Shown here: in pieces, positions 38,591-48,669 of the stretch
Layout of the letters: every line of letters starts with the position of its first letter
How positions within the stretch are numbered: the first letter of the stretch is position 1
Source: JAFEDN01 sp963712715
Lineage (GTDB): Bacteria > Pseudomonadota > Gammaproteobacteria > Coxiellales > Coxiellaceae
Direction: 5' to 3'
Assembly (NCBI GenBank): GCA_963712715.1
Contig: CAVQJI010000015.1
Span: 1-64,000 of the forward strand
Length of the DNA stretch: 64,000 nucleotides
Program-made: the position numbers and the translations under genes
Notes under the pieces: model-generated
What the model was told of the DNA's origin: nothing
What the model saw: only the letters and a program-made list of their open reading frames with translations
Databases searched by the model: none

Positions 38591-40054
38591 CTAATTTGAT
38601 TGTTTTTCACAGGGGCGGCTAATTTGACCTGTTAGAGATTTTTGTTTTGCCCAGTTCGTAAATTCGTTAAGTAATGCCTCCTGATCGGCAGATAAAGCGG
38701 AATTTTTTAAGGCGCAGAGTTCTGATAGGGCGGCGGGAATAGTGAGTTTCCGTTGCCCGCGGTAATCAATAGGGGCGCTGTCCGTATCGCTATGGATTGC
38801 TTTTTCGATGTATTCGTTGAATAAAGTCTGTTGCTCCAGACTTAAATGATTAAAGAAATGGCGTCCAAGGATGCGTAATGCCAGTTCCTTATGTACGGGA
38901 TTAGGAAATTGCAGCGAAATTAGCATTTTTTTTTCCACAGTCGTCTGATGGAATTTTTGAAATAGATTTTCTTCGGCGCGGTTGGTGAAACCGATCTCAT
39001 AGAGTGCGGCGGCGGCGTCAACGTTGGGCGTTTTTGGATAGGTGAATTGCCTGTGATACGCGCCAATGGCGTTTAACAGATCGTGATTTTCGCGGAGCCA
39101 GCGCTTATTTTCCGCGGCCAACTTTTGCCGCTCAGGCGATAAACGCGCAAGATAGCGGGATTTCATGGGTAGTAATAATTCCCGTTCTCCGGTTTTTTTT
39201 CGGATAACAAAAGTATTTATGGAAATATTTTCCATGTTTGTTTGTGATAAATTTTCCAGATCCAGGCGTAGCCAGAGACTTTGATTTTTATAGTGTTCGT
39301 GCTGGCCTAAATGTAAAACCGGCGCTAGAAAATTATGTTTGCCGCCAAATTTGCCGTCGACCAACAAAGCTTCCTGAAAATGAGGCGTGGCGCCTCCTGG
39401 TTCGGGAGTTAATTGGGCCATGCGGCAGAGGTCCGTTTCTTTATCAAAATAACCGGTTAAATAATCCCATATTTCGCGTTCCCGAATAAATTTTTTTGCC
39501 AGCGCCAAAGTGGCTTCGACATCGACCATGGCGGTATGCGCCTGGCCTTGCGCTAATTGATTGGCCTCGCTGATGTTGGCGAGCTTAAGGCTGATTTTCC
39601 GCTGATGCTGTGGCCAATTTTCCAGAACGGCGGGTTTAAACAGGAAATACATCACCGTCAACGGATATAAATCCATGCGCGAGCAATGGTTGGCGAATTG
39701 ATGGGTGTAAGGGGGCAACAGATTGCGGTAAAAAGAAAATCGCAAAAATTCGTCGTCGAATCCCAAAGTATTATAGCCCAGGCTGATGGTGCCGGGAGTA
39801 TTGAATAACTGGTGGATTTGAGTCATTGCGGCCAATTCGTTGAGTCCGCTTTGACACTTCTCCACGCCAATGCGGTGAGTCATCAGCGCGGCGGGTGCGG
39901 GCACTGTATCCGGATTGAGTTTAACCTTTAAATCATAGCGTTCCAATTCGCGCAACTCCAGGTCCGTGCGGATCGCAGCGAATTCCAGCACCTGATCAAA
40001 ACAGGGATTTAATCCAGTCGTTTCGATGTCATAAAAAAGATAGGTTTTTTTCAT
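38591..40054 (-). CDS. sbcB: Exodeoxyribonuclease I
   Basis: 3'-5' single-strand DNA exonuclease of the DnaQ/DEDDh type, used in mismatch repair and recombination. 487 residues, close to E. coli ExoI. Exo I motif FYDIETTGLNPCFDQVLEFA, motif II GTISLGYNTLGFDDEFLRF, motif III region AHTAMVDVEATLALAKKF (the His and Asp of DEDDh), then the SH3-like and C-terminal domains (PVLHLGQHEHYKNQSLWLRL, FTYPKTPNVDAAAALYEIGF, DYRGQRKL). Intact. Overlaps the next gene upstream (the CDF transporter stop) by 4 bases, so they are one transcription unit. Confidence 0.95.
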   Translation of the reverse strand: MKKTYLFYDIETTGLNPCFDQVLEFAAIRTDLELRELERYDLKVKLNPDTVPAPAALMTHRIGVEKCQSGLNELAAMTQIHQLFNTPGTISLGYNTLGFDDEFLRFSFYRNLLPPYTHQFANHCSRMDLYPLTVMYFLFKPAVLENWPQHQRKISLKLANISEANQLAQGQAHTAMVDVEATLALAKKFIREREIWDYLTGYFDKETDLCRMAQLTPEPGGATPHFQEALLVDGKFGGKHNFLAPVLHLGQHEHYKNQSLWLRLDLENLSQTNMENISINTFVIRKKTGERELLLPMKSRYLARLSPERQKLAAENKRWLRENHDLLNAIGAYHRQFTYPKTPNVDAAAALYEIGFTNRAEENLFQKFHQTTVEKKMLISLQFPNPVHKELALRILGRHFFNHLSLEQQTLFNEYIEKAIHSDTDSAPIDYRGQRKLTIPAALSELCALKNSALSADQEALLNEFTNWAKQKSLTGQISRPCEKQSN

Positions 40055-41199
40055 CGGTTATCATCCAAACGCACCCATAGTTTTAATGAAGCCAGATGCG
40101 GTAAAAATTGCGAATTTTCTGAATATTGACGTTGCATTTCCGGCCATTTTTCAGAGGTCACCGCATTGGGCGGCCAGCACACTTCGAGATAAATTTGACC
40201 ATTGAAATAATGAATGCGTATGTCCTCTATTTGCTGATAACCCGGTAAATCCCGCCAATGTTGTTCTAGTTGGGCCATTATATCAGCGCGGTTGGGAAGC
40301 CCAAGGCTGGGTTTATTGGTTTCATCATTTTCAGGATCGATGTGCACGATGACGTCGGCAATCTGGGAAAACGTTTGTGTCAGTTTTTCATGAATTTTTT
40401 CGCCGATATGATGTCCCTCGGAAACGCTGATAAACGTGTTGACGATAATATGTGAATCGACAAAAATATTACCGCCATGAGAGCGGGTACGGAGTTGATG
40501 AATCGAAACCACGCCGGGAATCGATTGAATACATTTTTTAATAGCTGTCAAAGTAGATTCATCGACGCCGGTATCAATTAACTCCAGAATTCCCCGAGAA
40601 AATAGCTGAATGCCGGTTTTAATGATAATCAGCGCAATGATGCCAGCGCTGATAGTGTCTGCGTAAGGGATCCCAAGAAGGCTGCCGATAGCGCTGATAA
40701 CCACCAGTGCGGAGACCCATACGTCACTGCGGTTATGATAAGCATTGGTGATCAGCAAATTGGAGTGAATTTTCTTGCCAATCTTTAAGGTGTATCGGTA
40801 GAGCCACTCTTTAATGCCCATGGATATTATCGCTGCGATAATAACGATTCCACCATGGATACGAGGTACTTTACCCTGCTGGACATGCCGGTAACTTTCA
40901 TAAATAATCGAACCGCCCACAATCAGTAAGAAAATGGCGATAATCAATGCGGCCAGGGTTTCAATTCGTTGATGCCCATAAGGATGGTCTTTATCAGGCA
41001 TTTTTCCGCCCAGTTTGGCGGCAATTAAAATGAGAGCATCACTAATCAAATCGCTGAGAGAATGAATGCCATCAGCCAGTAAAGCATGCGAACGCGCAAA
41101 AAATCCCACGATTATTTTAAAAAAAGCCAGCAGGGTGTTAGTTGCGGCATTAACTATTGTCACCCGCCTGGCGGTTTGGTAACGTTGCGGGCCAGCCAT
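40051..41199 (-). CDS. Cation diffusion facilitator (FieF-like)
   Basis: 382-residue divalent-metal/proton antiporter of the CDF family. Helix 2 carries the metal site ALLADGIHSLSDLISDAL (D-x-x-H-S-x-x-D), helix 5 the second one (YHNRSDVWVSALVVISA), and HPYGHQRIETLAALIIAI is the conserved loop. The cytoplasmic domain (ESTLTAIKKCIQSIPGVVSI, HGGNIFVDSHIIVN) binds regulatory metal. About 75 residues follow the usual end, with a second ferredoxin-like segment (YFNGQIYLEVCWPP). Substrate could be Fe, Zn, Co or Mn. Overlaps sbcB by 4 bases. Confidence 0.92.
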   Translation of the reverse strand: MAGPQRYQTARRVTIVNAATNTLLAFFKIIVGFFARSHALLADGIHSLSDLISDALILIAAKLGGKMPDKDHPYGHQRIETLAALIIAIFLLIVGGSIIYESYRHVQQGKVPRIHGGIVIIAAIISMGIKEWLYRYTLKIGKKIHSNLLITNAYHNRSDVWVSALVVISAIGSLLGIPYADTISAGIIALIIIKTGIQLFSRGILELIDTGVDESTLTAIKKCIQSIPGVVSIHQLRTRSHGGNIFVDSHIIVNTFISVSEGHHIGEKIHEKLTQTFSQIADVIVHIDPENDETNKPSLGLPNRADIMAQLEQHWRDLPGYQQIEDIRIHYFNGQIYLEVCWPPNAVTSEKWPEMQRQYSENSQFLPHLASLKLWVRLDDNR

Positions 41200-41282
41200 A
41201 GCGCTCTCTCTTCAAAGCATACTTTAAAGCATACAGTTTACCATAAATCCCCCCATCTGTCCTAAGTTCTAAAAAAGTCTTT

Positions 41283-41367
41283 GTCATTGCGAACGCTAGT
41301 GAAGCAATCCAATACAGAGCGTTGTTCGAAGTACGAACTGGATTGCTTCACTAACGTTCGCAATGAC
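41283..41367. repeat. GTCATTGCGAGCG palindrome, copy with covarying arms
   Basis: Arms GTCATTGCGAACGCTAGTGA and its complement at 41348-41367, around an AATCCAAT...ACTGGATT inner stem. Changes from the family consensus appear in both arms (AGTGAAGC with GCTTCACT), keeping the stem paired. The glycosyltransferase start overlaps only if an unlikely upstream ATG at 41363 is used. Confidence 0.85.
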
Positions 41368-41410
41368 ACTATATCTTGCAGCCCTTATGCTGATTGGTTA
41401 TGATTGGAGC

Positions 41411-42811
41411 ATGTCAACGCTCAAGAATTATTGGTTCCCGGTTTTATGGTGCATCTCCATCGTTGCCTTTATCAGTCTGTATTTTACTATTTTTTTACCC
41501 TATAACGGGGAAGAGGGTCAATATACCATTTCCGCATTGGAAATGGCCTATCGTCATTATTATTGGCAACCGCTTTCTTATGGCTCTTTTTATTGGCGGC
41601 CACCCTTATATAATTGGATCATCATTGCAGTAATGCATTTAACTGGGGCGTCGCATATATTAGTGGCTGCGCGCATAGTCGCCGCTTCCGCTTCGCTCTT
41701 AACTGGCTTGATGCTGTGGTTTTTGGCTTTTCGAATATTCCGGCAAAAACTATTTGCAATTCTTTCAGTAGCTACGTTTTTTTCAGGAGATTTTTTATTT
41801 AGGCGCGGTTGGATCGCTTATTCGGATCCGTTATTCGCCCTGGCAACGTTTACTGCCATTAGTTTTATGTGGATAAGCTATAAAGAACAGCGTCCTATTT
41901 TTTGGCTGCCGGTGCCGTTGGCATTATTCGCCGGTATCTTAACCAAGGCTTTTACGGCTTATATTTTTTATGGCACTGCATTATTGGTGATATGGCTGGC
42001 TGCGGATAATCGTCGTTATTTATTTAAACCAGCCAGTATCGCAGCGCATTTAACCGCCGTAATATTGCCGATAATATGGTTTCAGTACGCTCCCAATTCT
42101 AATTTACACGCCATGTTTGGAGATATCTCCAAAACCGCCGCGGAGTTGACGCACGTTGGTATGTCTTATTTTAAAAAAGTTTTCACCATTCCTTTTGAAT
42201 TAATATTTCGCTTTGCGCCCATTGACCTGTTAGCTTTTTATAGCTTATATCTGCAGAAAAAAAAGAAAGACTTAATCGAAGCGTTGCCTGCGGTTGACTA
42301 TGCATCCATCAAACTGCTGCTTTGGATTATTGTCTTAAGTATTTTGCCTTATTGGCTTTCGTCCGCAAACTTTCCGATTCGGTATTTATTACCGTTAATG
42401 CCATTGGCGGCTTTGGTATTTTCTTATTGTATTTGGCGAGGCGGTGAGAAAATGCTGGTTCTCACTATTGTGGTTTTAATTGTGGAATTAGGCCTCAAAT
42501 GTGTCTCCAGCTTTATTGGTTTGCCCTGGTTCGAAAAAATGAACTATCCGCAACAAGCCATCACTCATGATATTATCCATCGAGTACAATCCAGCAATTT
42601 ATATGCTGGTATTTTGGATAATCGCGTAGGCTTGAGCATTGGCTCCTCCATTGATTCTGCCCGGTGGCCACAAGCGCCTTTGACATTGGCGCCCAACCCG
42701 CTAACCAAAGGTTGTGTAATCACCACGCACAGCGATTCCAAATGGGGAACTTTGCAACAAAATTACCGGGTGATAGATCACAATAATCTATATCTTTACT
42801 GCAGGCATTAG
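41411..42811 (+). CDS. ArnT/PMT-type membrane glycosyltransferase
   Basis: Lipid-linked sugar transferase of the GT-C fold. 466 residues with about eleven hydrophobic spans. The first loop has the catalytic acidic motif YNGEEGQYTISALEMAYR, and FYWRPPLYNWIIIAVMHLTG resembles the E-x-P-P-L/W-Y segment of ArnT. IRYLLPLMPLAALVFSYCIW is the usual late helix. ArnT adds aminoarabinose to lipid A; the substrate of this relative is not known. I chose the ATG at 41411 because the upstream in-frame ATG at 41363 lies inside a palindromic repeat. Intact and apparently a single-gene unit. Confidence 0.85.
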   Translation: MSTLKNYWFPVLWCISIVAFISLYFTIFLPYNGEEGQYTISALEMAYRHYYWQPLSYGSFYWRPPLYNWIIIAVMHLTGASHILVAARIVAASASLLTGLMLWFLAFRIFRQKLFAILSVATFFSGDFLFRRGWIAYSDPLFALATFTAISFMWISYKEQRPIFWLPVPLALFAGILTKAFTAYIFYGTALLVIWLAADNRRYLFKPASIAAHLTAVILPIIWFQYAPNSNLHAMFGDISKTAAELTHVGMSYFKKVFTIPFELIFRFAPIDLLAFYSLYLQKKKKDLIEALPAVDYASIKLLLWIIVLSILPYWLSSANFPIRYLLPLMPLAALVFSYCIWRGGEKMLVLTIVVLIVELGLKCVSSFIGLPWFEKMNYPQQAITHDIIHRVQSSNLYAGILDNRVGLSIGSSIDSARWPQAPLTLAPNPLTKGCVITTHSDSKWGTLQQNYRVIDHNNLYLYCRH

Positions 42812-42845
42812 TACCGTTTCAATTTAGTTTTGACTGATTGAATTC

Positions 42846-42929
42846 GTCATTGCGAGCGTGAGCGAAGCAATCCAGTTCAGACTTTGTAGAAACTCTGTAC
42901 TGGATTGCTTCGCTCACGCTCGCAATGAC
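42846..42929. repeat. GTCATTGCGAGCG palindrome copy upstream of the transposase
   Basis: Arms GTCATTGCGAGCGTGAGCGA and complement (42910-42929); both carry the family change GTGAGC/GCTCAC. It ends 25 bases before the first in-frame codon of the transposase reading. Confidence 0.85.
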
Positions 42930-42953
42930 TATTCTTGCAACCGTCAGAATTAA

Positions 42954-44330
42954 ATTGAAAAGGTACACGACCTGGTTTCAGATGCTTTACAGCAATCGAT
43001 TCAAAAAGATGAGACAGATGATCGGACCTTAGGTAACAGCAAAAATTTAAATTATCGCTACAAAACATTACGCCACGCTTTACGTTGCAATATTGCCAGA
43101 CATTTAACCGGAGAATCCTATCGCTTATTTAGTCTGCGCTTAGCGGATAGCGCTTTATTTCAATGGTTCACCGACATCAATGCGCTGGGTTCACGCAAGG
43201 CGATTTCAAAAAGCGCTCTGGAACGTTATGAGAAATATTTTGATGAACAGTTGATCGCTGACAGGATTCGGAATTGGATGTCTGAATTATCCGAAGAAAA
43301 GAAAGCGGTTAAGGCAGGATTAATAATTCCTGTAAGTTTTAAGCAAACATTCATGGATAGTACTTGTGTCAAGGCCAATATTCATTATCCGGTAGATTGG
43401 TTATTATTGCGAGACGCATCACGCAGTTTATTGAGCGCTATTAAAACGATACGTGCGCAGGGATTAAAGCATCGAATGATTGAACCCTCATTATTGCTGA
43501 AAAAAATGAATAAAATGAGTATTCAGATGACTCATGCCCGCAGAAAGAAAGACAGCAAAAAAAGCCGAAAATTTATTTTAAGGAAGATGAAGAAACTCAG
43601 TCATTGTATAGAAAAACATGCGGAAAGATATCGTCAGTTGCTTTTAAAGGAATGGCCAAAAACAGACTGGTCAGAAGCCCAAATGCAATGCGTGATTGGC
43701 CGCATTGATAATATATTAGAGCAATTGCCGGAAGCCATAAAACAGGCGCATGAACGTATTATTGGTGAACGGCAAATTAAATCATCGAATAAAATATTAA
43801 GTTTATATGACAAAGAGGTTGCCGTGATTATTCGCGGTAAATCCGGAGCTGAAATTGAATTTGGTCAACGTTTATTGTTGACGGAGCAGGAAGATGGATT
43901 GATTATTGACTGGGAATTATTTGCAAAGGATTCACCATCAGATAGCGACCTGCTTCAACCTGCGCTAAACCGTCTGACAGAAAATTATAATGATATTGGT
44001 TTCATCAGCACGGATCGCGCATTTTCTGCTGCCGCCAACGATCAATTTTTAAATTCAAAAAACATTTACAATGCCATCTGTCCAAAGTCGCCCGCCCAAT
44101 TACAGGAAAGATTAGCAGACCCGATTTTTTTATCATTACAAACAAGACGTGGGCAAACAGAAGCTCGTATTGGTATTTACAAAAATGTATTCCTGGGAAA
44201 ACCATTACGTACCCGAATCACTTTATACAAGCGCCATGCTATTAATTGGTGCGTCTTGACCCATAACCTTTGGGTATTGTCCAGAAAGGCAATTGCAGAT
44301 GAACTATCGTTGCTGAAAAAAGCTGCTTAA
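42954..44330 (+). pseudogene. Transposase, 5' end apparently truncated
   Basis: A frame open from the stop at 42951 runs 458 codons to 44330, but no good ATG lies in its first 80 codons; GTG at 42963 (VHDLVSDALQQSIQKDET) is possible. It reads YRLFSLRLADSALFQWFTDI, then FMDSTCVKANIHYPVDWLLL with the first catalytic Asp, FISTDRAFSAAANDQFLN with the second, and QTRRGQTEARIGIYKNVFLG with a Glu near the end, a DDE arrangement of the IS4/IS1182/ISNCY sort. I cannot name the family. No terminal inverted repeats are evident, and a palindromic repeat abuts the 5' side. It probably is an old, incomplete insertion sequence. Confidence 0.75.
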
Positions 44331-44510
44331 GATTCACTTTATTTTCACTGAATTTAACTTGATAAAAATAATTTCTGGGAAGGTGTTGCTTTAAAATCAG
44401 GTTTTTTTCGAAAAATTTTCGACTGGACAAAAAACTAAAATAACTGTTAGTAATTTTTGAGGGAATATTCCAGGCTGCAAAAAATATACACTACAAGCCA
44501 GAGGAAAATT

Positions 44511-44579
44511 ATGCTAAATGGGACAGGCTCTAGCTATGTAGGTGGCTATATAGTACAATATCAGTACTGTTTCCATTAA
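44511..44579 (+). other. Possible short leader ORF and control region of the suf operon
   Basis: A 22-residue reading, MLNGTGSSYVGGYIVQYQYC then FH, has an AGAGGA ribosome site eight bases upstream and ends 10 bases before the Rrf2 gene. Overlapping it is a partial inverted repeat TAGTAC-N7-GTACTG (44552-44570), a candidate regulator site near the operon start. Either could control the operon; neither is certain. The rest of 44331-44510 shows nothing. Confidence 0.3.
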
Positions 44580-44589
44580 GAGCATTATT

Positions 44590-45033
44590 ATGATAAAAAT
44601 CAGTAGGTTAGCTGATTACGGGTTAGTTATTCTGAATTTTTTGACTCGTGAACCCCAACAATATTATAGCGCTGCGGTATTGGCGGAACGAACAGGTATC
44701 GCCCTGCCCACTGTCAGTAAGGTACTCAAGTTACTCAACGACGCGGAGTTGATTACATCCAGCCGGGGGGTGAATGGCGGTTATTGCATGACTAAAGATC
44801 CTGGAGAACTCAACGTCGCGGAAGTCATTGCCGCGGTAGATGGCATGCCGGCCTTGACCGAATGCTGCCACGCTAAAAATAACTGTATTCATGACACCCG
44901 CTGTGCATTACGCAGTAACTGGCAATTAATCAACCGGGTGATTATCGAGGCGTTAAGCCAATTCACCCTTGCGGATTTACAAAAGCCCTTGCCGTTCCCG
45001 CGACTACAAATCGGCGGAAATACCCGTGGCTAA
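44590..45033 (+). CDS. Rrf2-family regulator of the SUF operon
   Basis: 147-residue winged-helix transcription factor of the Rrf2/IscR type, usually iron-sulfur sensing. It starts MIKISRLADYGLVILNFLTR, with the recognition helix TGIALPTVSKVLKLLNDAEL and the wing SSRGVNGGYCMTKDP. Three cysteines plus a Cys pair lie in ECCHAKNNCIHDTRC, the position of the [2Fe-2S] ligands of IscR. As first gene of the operon it probably represses it when clusters are plentiful. Its stop overlaps the sufB GTG by 8 bases. Confidence 0.88.
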   Translation: MIKISRLADYGLVILNFLTREPQQYYSAAVLAERTGIALPTVSKVLKLLNDAELITSSRGVNGGYCMTKDPGELNVAEVIAAVDGMPALTECCHAKNNCIHDTRCALRSNWQLINRVIIEALSQFTLADLQKPLPFPRLQIGGNTRG

Positions 45034-46473
45034 GGATCATTCATATTTAAACGAAGCCGTTAATAAAGCCTATCAGCATGGTTTTGTCACCGATATTGAC
45101 GCAGACGAGCTGCCGCCAGGATTGAGCGAAGAGGTAATTTGCCATATTTCGCGGAAAAAGAGGAGCCGGATTTTTTGTTGCAATGGCGATTACAGGCTTA
45201 CCGTCACTGGTTGACTCTGCAGCCGCCGGAATGGCAGCATCTTCAAATCGCGCCAATCGATTTTCAAAGCATCAGCTATTATTCTGCGCCAAAATCCAGC
45301 AAAAATGCGCCGAAAAGTTTAGAGGAAGTGGATCCCAAATTGTTGGAAACTTACGACCGGTTGGGTGTTCCCCTTCATGAGCGCGCTCGTTTGGCAGGCG
45401 TGGCGGTGGACGCGGTATTTGACAGTGTCTCGGTGGCCACTACCTTTAAAGAAAAACTGGCGGAAGCGGGTGTGATATTCTGCGCGTTTTCCGCGGCTGT
45501 CAAAAATCATCCGGAATTGGTGCAAAAATATTTAGGTTCGGTAGTCCCCTATCGGGATAATTTTTATGCGGCGTTAAATGCCGCGGTATTCAGCGACGGA
45601 TCTTTTGTTTATATTCCCAAAGGCGTGCGTTGCCCCATGGAGCTTTCCACCTATTTTCGCATTAACAGCGCCAATACCGGTCAATTTGAACGGACGTTGA
45701 TTATTGCTGACGATGACAGTTATGTGAGTTATTTAGAAGGTTGCACAGCGCCGATGCGCGACGAAAACCAACTGCATGCTGCTGTCGTGGAGCTGGTGGC
45801 TTTGGATCGGGCGCAAATCAAATATTCCACCGTCCAAAACTGGTACCCTGGCGACGAGCAGGGACGCGGCGGTATATACAATTTTGTCACCAAGCGCGGA
45901 GTGTGCCGCGGTGTTAATTCCAAAATTTCCTGGACGCAGGTGGAAACCGGTTCTGCCATTACCTGGAAATACCCGAGCGTGGTATTGCAGGGTGATAGTT
46001 CTATTGGTGAATTTTATTCGGTAGCGCTAACGCGTCATTATCAGCAGGCTGACACGGGCACCAAAATGATTCACCTCGGAAAAAACACGACCAGCACGAT
46101 TGTCGCCAAGGGCATTGCCGCCGGACATGGTCAAAGCACTTACCGCGGATTAGTACGGGTTGCGCCGACTGCGAAAGCGGCGCGTAATTATAGTCAGTGT
46201 GATTCGTTGATGATTGGTGATTTATGCGGAGCGCATACTTACCCGTATATCGAAGTGAAAAATTCCGACTCGCAAGTAGCGCATGAAGCATCCACTTCGC
46301 GCATCGGTGAGGATCAATTATTTTATTGCCGCCAGCGTGGAATTTCCGCCGAAGACGCCGTATCGATGATCGTCAACGGTTTTTGCAAAGAAGTATTTAA
46401 AGAATTACCCATGGAATTCGCAGTCGAAGCGCAAAAATTAATGGCCGTGAGCCTTGAAGGAGCCATAGGTTAA
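45026..46473 (+). pseudogene. sufB: SufB scaffold subunit, one frameshift
   Basis: Part of the SufBCD complex on which iron-sulfur clusters are built. It starts GTG at 45026 (MAKDHSYLNEAVNKAYQHGF), overlapping the regulator. A frame change near 45150, between SEEVICHIS and EKEEPDFLLQWRLQAYRHW, breaks the N-terminus. The rest is open to 46473 with NAAVFSDGSFVYIPKGVRCP, ANTGQFERTLIIADD, YLEGCTAPM, RGVCRGVNSKISWTQVETGS and SDSQVAHEASTSRIGEDQLF. About 482 residues, normal length. SufB is central to the only visible cluster-assembly system in the window, so one indel here is likely a sequence error or very recent. Confidence 0.92.
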
Positions 46474-46489
46474 TACTCAAAGTTAAATC

Positions 46490-46574
46490 GTCATTGCGAG
46501 CGCCAGCGAAGTAATCTAGTTCGTACTTCGGACAAAGCTCTGTACTGGATTGCTTCGCTAGCGCTCGCAATGAC
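46490..46574. repeat. GTCATTGCGAGCG palindrome inserted inside the suf operon
   Basis: Arms GTCATTGCGAGCGCCAGCGA and near-complement ending at 46574. It lies between sufB and sufC, genes that otherwise sit close together. Its right flank (GACGGGTTGAACCTAAAATT) is the reverse complement of the left flank of the copy at 61319, so the unit is longer than the 85-base core. It may form a transcript hairpin that changes expression of sufB relative to downstream genes. Confidence 0.85.
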
Positions 46575-46614
46575 GGGTTGAACCTAAAATTATGAAATTG
46601 AGGAATTTGAAAAA

Positions 46615-47379
46615 ATGTTATCGATTCAAAATTTACATGCCGCGGTGAACGGAGTGGAGATACTGAAAGGTATCGATTTACAAATCAATGCCGGCGAAGT
46701 GCATGCGATTATGGGACCCAACGGTTCGGGTAAAAGTACGCTGGCGAACGTATTGTCGGGCCGTGCGGAATATACCGTGACGGAAGGCAGCGTGGAATTT
46801 ATGGGAAAATCTTTACTGACGTTAATGCCCGAAGAACGCGCTGCGGCAGGATTATTTCTGGCTTTTCAATATCCCGTTGAAATTCCCGGTGTTAACAATC
46901 TTTATTTTCTAAAAACCGCCTATAACAGCCTACGCAAACAACGTGGCGAATCGCCTCTCGATGCCTTCGATTTTATGAAATTAGTGAAGGAAAAAATCGC
47001 CCTGTTAGAAATGGACGAAAAATTCCTGCATCGCTCAGTCAATGAAGGCTTTTCCGGCGGTGAAAAAAAGCGAAATGAAATTTTGCAAATGCTCATGCTT
47101 GCGCCGCGCCTCGCGATTTTAGATGAAACCGATTCCGGCCTGGATATTGACGCTTTGCAGATTGTTTCCAAGGGCGTTAATAGTCTGCGCAGCCCCGAAC
47201 GCGCGGTGATCGTCGTTACGCACTATCAACGTTTACTTCGCTATATTGAACCCGATTATGTGCATGTTTTAGCAAAAGGGCAGATTTTAAAATCCGGCGA
47301 TAAAACTCTGGCGCTTACTTTGGAAGAGCAGGGCTACCAGGAATTAGTTGCGGACGCGTCTTCGGAGAAAACTTCATGA
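46615..47379 (+). CDS. sufC: SufC ATPase
   Basis: ATPase of the SufBCD complex. 254 residues, intact. Walker A IMGPNGSGKSTLANVLSG, Q-loop LFLAFQYPVEIPGV, signature NEGFSGGEKKRNEILQML, Walker B LAILDETDSGLDIDALQIV and the switch VVTHYQRLLRYIEPDYVH. SufC differs from transport ATPases by this ETDSGLD motif. The stop overlaps the sufD start by 4 bases (ATGA). Confidence 0.97.
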   Translation: MLSIQNLHAAVNGVEILKGIDLQINAGEVHAIMGPNGSGKSTLANVLSGRAEYTVTEGSVEFMGKSLLTLMPEERAAAGLFLAFQYPVEIPGVNNLYFLKTAYNSLRKQRGESPLDAFDFMKLVKEKIALLEMDEKFLHRSVNEGFSGGEKKRNEILQMLMLAPRLAILDETDSGLDIDALQIVSKGVNSLRSPERAVIVVTHYQRLLRYIEPDYVHVLAKGQILKSGDKTLALTLEEQGYQELVADASSEKTS

Positions 47380-48665
47380 CCGGCAACCTCTCAGCGTGGA
47401 CTGCGGATGCTGGCAATCAGCGCAGGCACAAATTCCTGCCCCATCGTGGTTAAATGAGTGGCGCGGCCAACAATTGCAGCAATTTTTACAGCGCGGTTTT
47501 CCACAACGACGCGATGAAAGCTGGAAATATACTTCAGTCGCCGCACTGGTTGGACAGTCTTTCAGATTGCCGGAAATAGCTCTTCCTCATCCGGCCCTGG
47601 ATCTATCCGCATATCGGGTCGCTGATACTTACCGGATGGTGTTTATCGATGGAGTGTTCAGTTCTCAATTTTCAGATTTTAACGATTTTCCTGAAAAAAT
47701 TACGTTAACCAGCTGCACCGATGCCATGGCGCGATTTCCGCAAATTTATCAGGAGCGGGTAGCGGCATCCTCTTCATCGGCGTTATCAGTATTTCATTGG
47801 CTCAACGGCGCTTTGATGACTGACGGTTTGTTTTTATCCGTTCCTGACAATTGTGAATTGAGCAAGCCGGTGCATTTATTATATTTAACGACCAATTCGA
47901 GCAACGGTTCAACTATGCGCCATCCCCGCCATATCATTCACCTCGGGGCCCAAAGCCGCGCCGCGGTTCTGGAAGAATATTGTGGATTGGATGGGAGTCA
48001 TTATTTCAATAATATTATGACAAAAATAACGGTGAGTCAGAATGCACAGCTGGACTATTTTAAATTACAACGGGAAAACTACCGATGCTTTTCATATCGC
48101 CAATACCTGCGTTGATCAAAGCCGCGATAGCCTCATCCGCGCTTTTCATATCGCTTTGGGCGGTCAACTCAATCGCGAAGACCTGAATGTGGCTTTAAAT
48201 GAAGCTGGCGCTCAATGTGAGTTATCGGGTTATTATTATCCGCGGGCAAGACAGCATATCGATTTCCATACTCGCATTGATCATCATCGTGCGCACACAA
48301 ACAGTCAGCAATATTATAAAGGTATGATTGCCTCGCAGGGACGCGCTGTTTTTAATGGTAAAATTATCGTGCATCCAAAGGCCCAGCACATTACCGCCAG
48401 GCAGGAAAATCATAATTTATTACTGGAGGATTCCGCGGAAATAGATACTAAACCAGAACTGGAAGTATTTGCCGATAACGTTCAATGCACACACGCCGCT
48501 ACCGTGGGTAATCTGGATGCGAATGCACTGTTTTATTTACGCAGCCGTGGAATTCCCGAAGAATTAGCACGACATTTATTGATGCGCGGGTTTGCAGAGG
48601 AAATACTTGATCTGTTGCCTTCACCACAGATCGCTCAATACCTGCAAACGGTTATGGGAGAGTGA
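47376..48665 (+). pseudogene. sufD: SufD scaffold subunit, two frameshifts
   Basis: Partner of SufB in the scaffold complex. The ATG at 47376 reads MTGNLSAWTADAG; near 47410 the frame moves to QAQIPAPSWLNEWR and DESWKYTSVAAL, then continues through GALMTDGLFLSVPDNCELSK and HLGAQSRAAVLEEYCGLDG. A second change near 48085 gives IANTCVDQSRDSLIRAFHIA, then GYYYPRARQHIDFHTRIDHH, PKAQHITARQENHNLLLEDS, KPELEVFADNVQCTHAATVG and RGIPEELARHLLMRGFAEEI. About 430 residues. The conserved Cys (VQCTHAAT) and His are in place. Two one-base shifts only. Confidence 0.9.
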
Positions 48666-48669
48666 AGAA

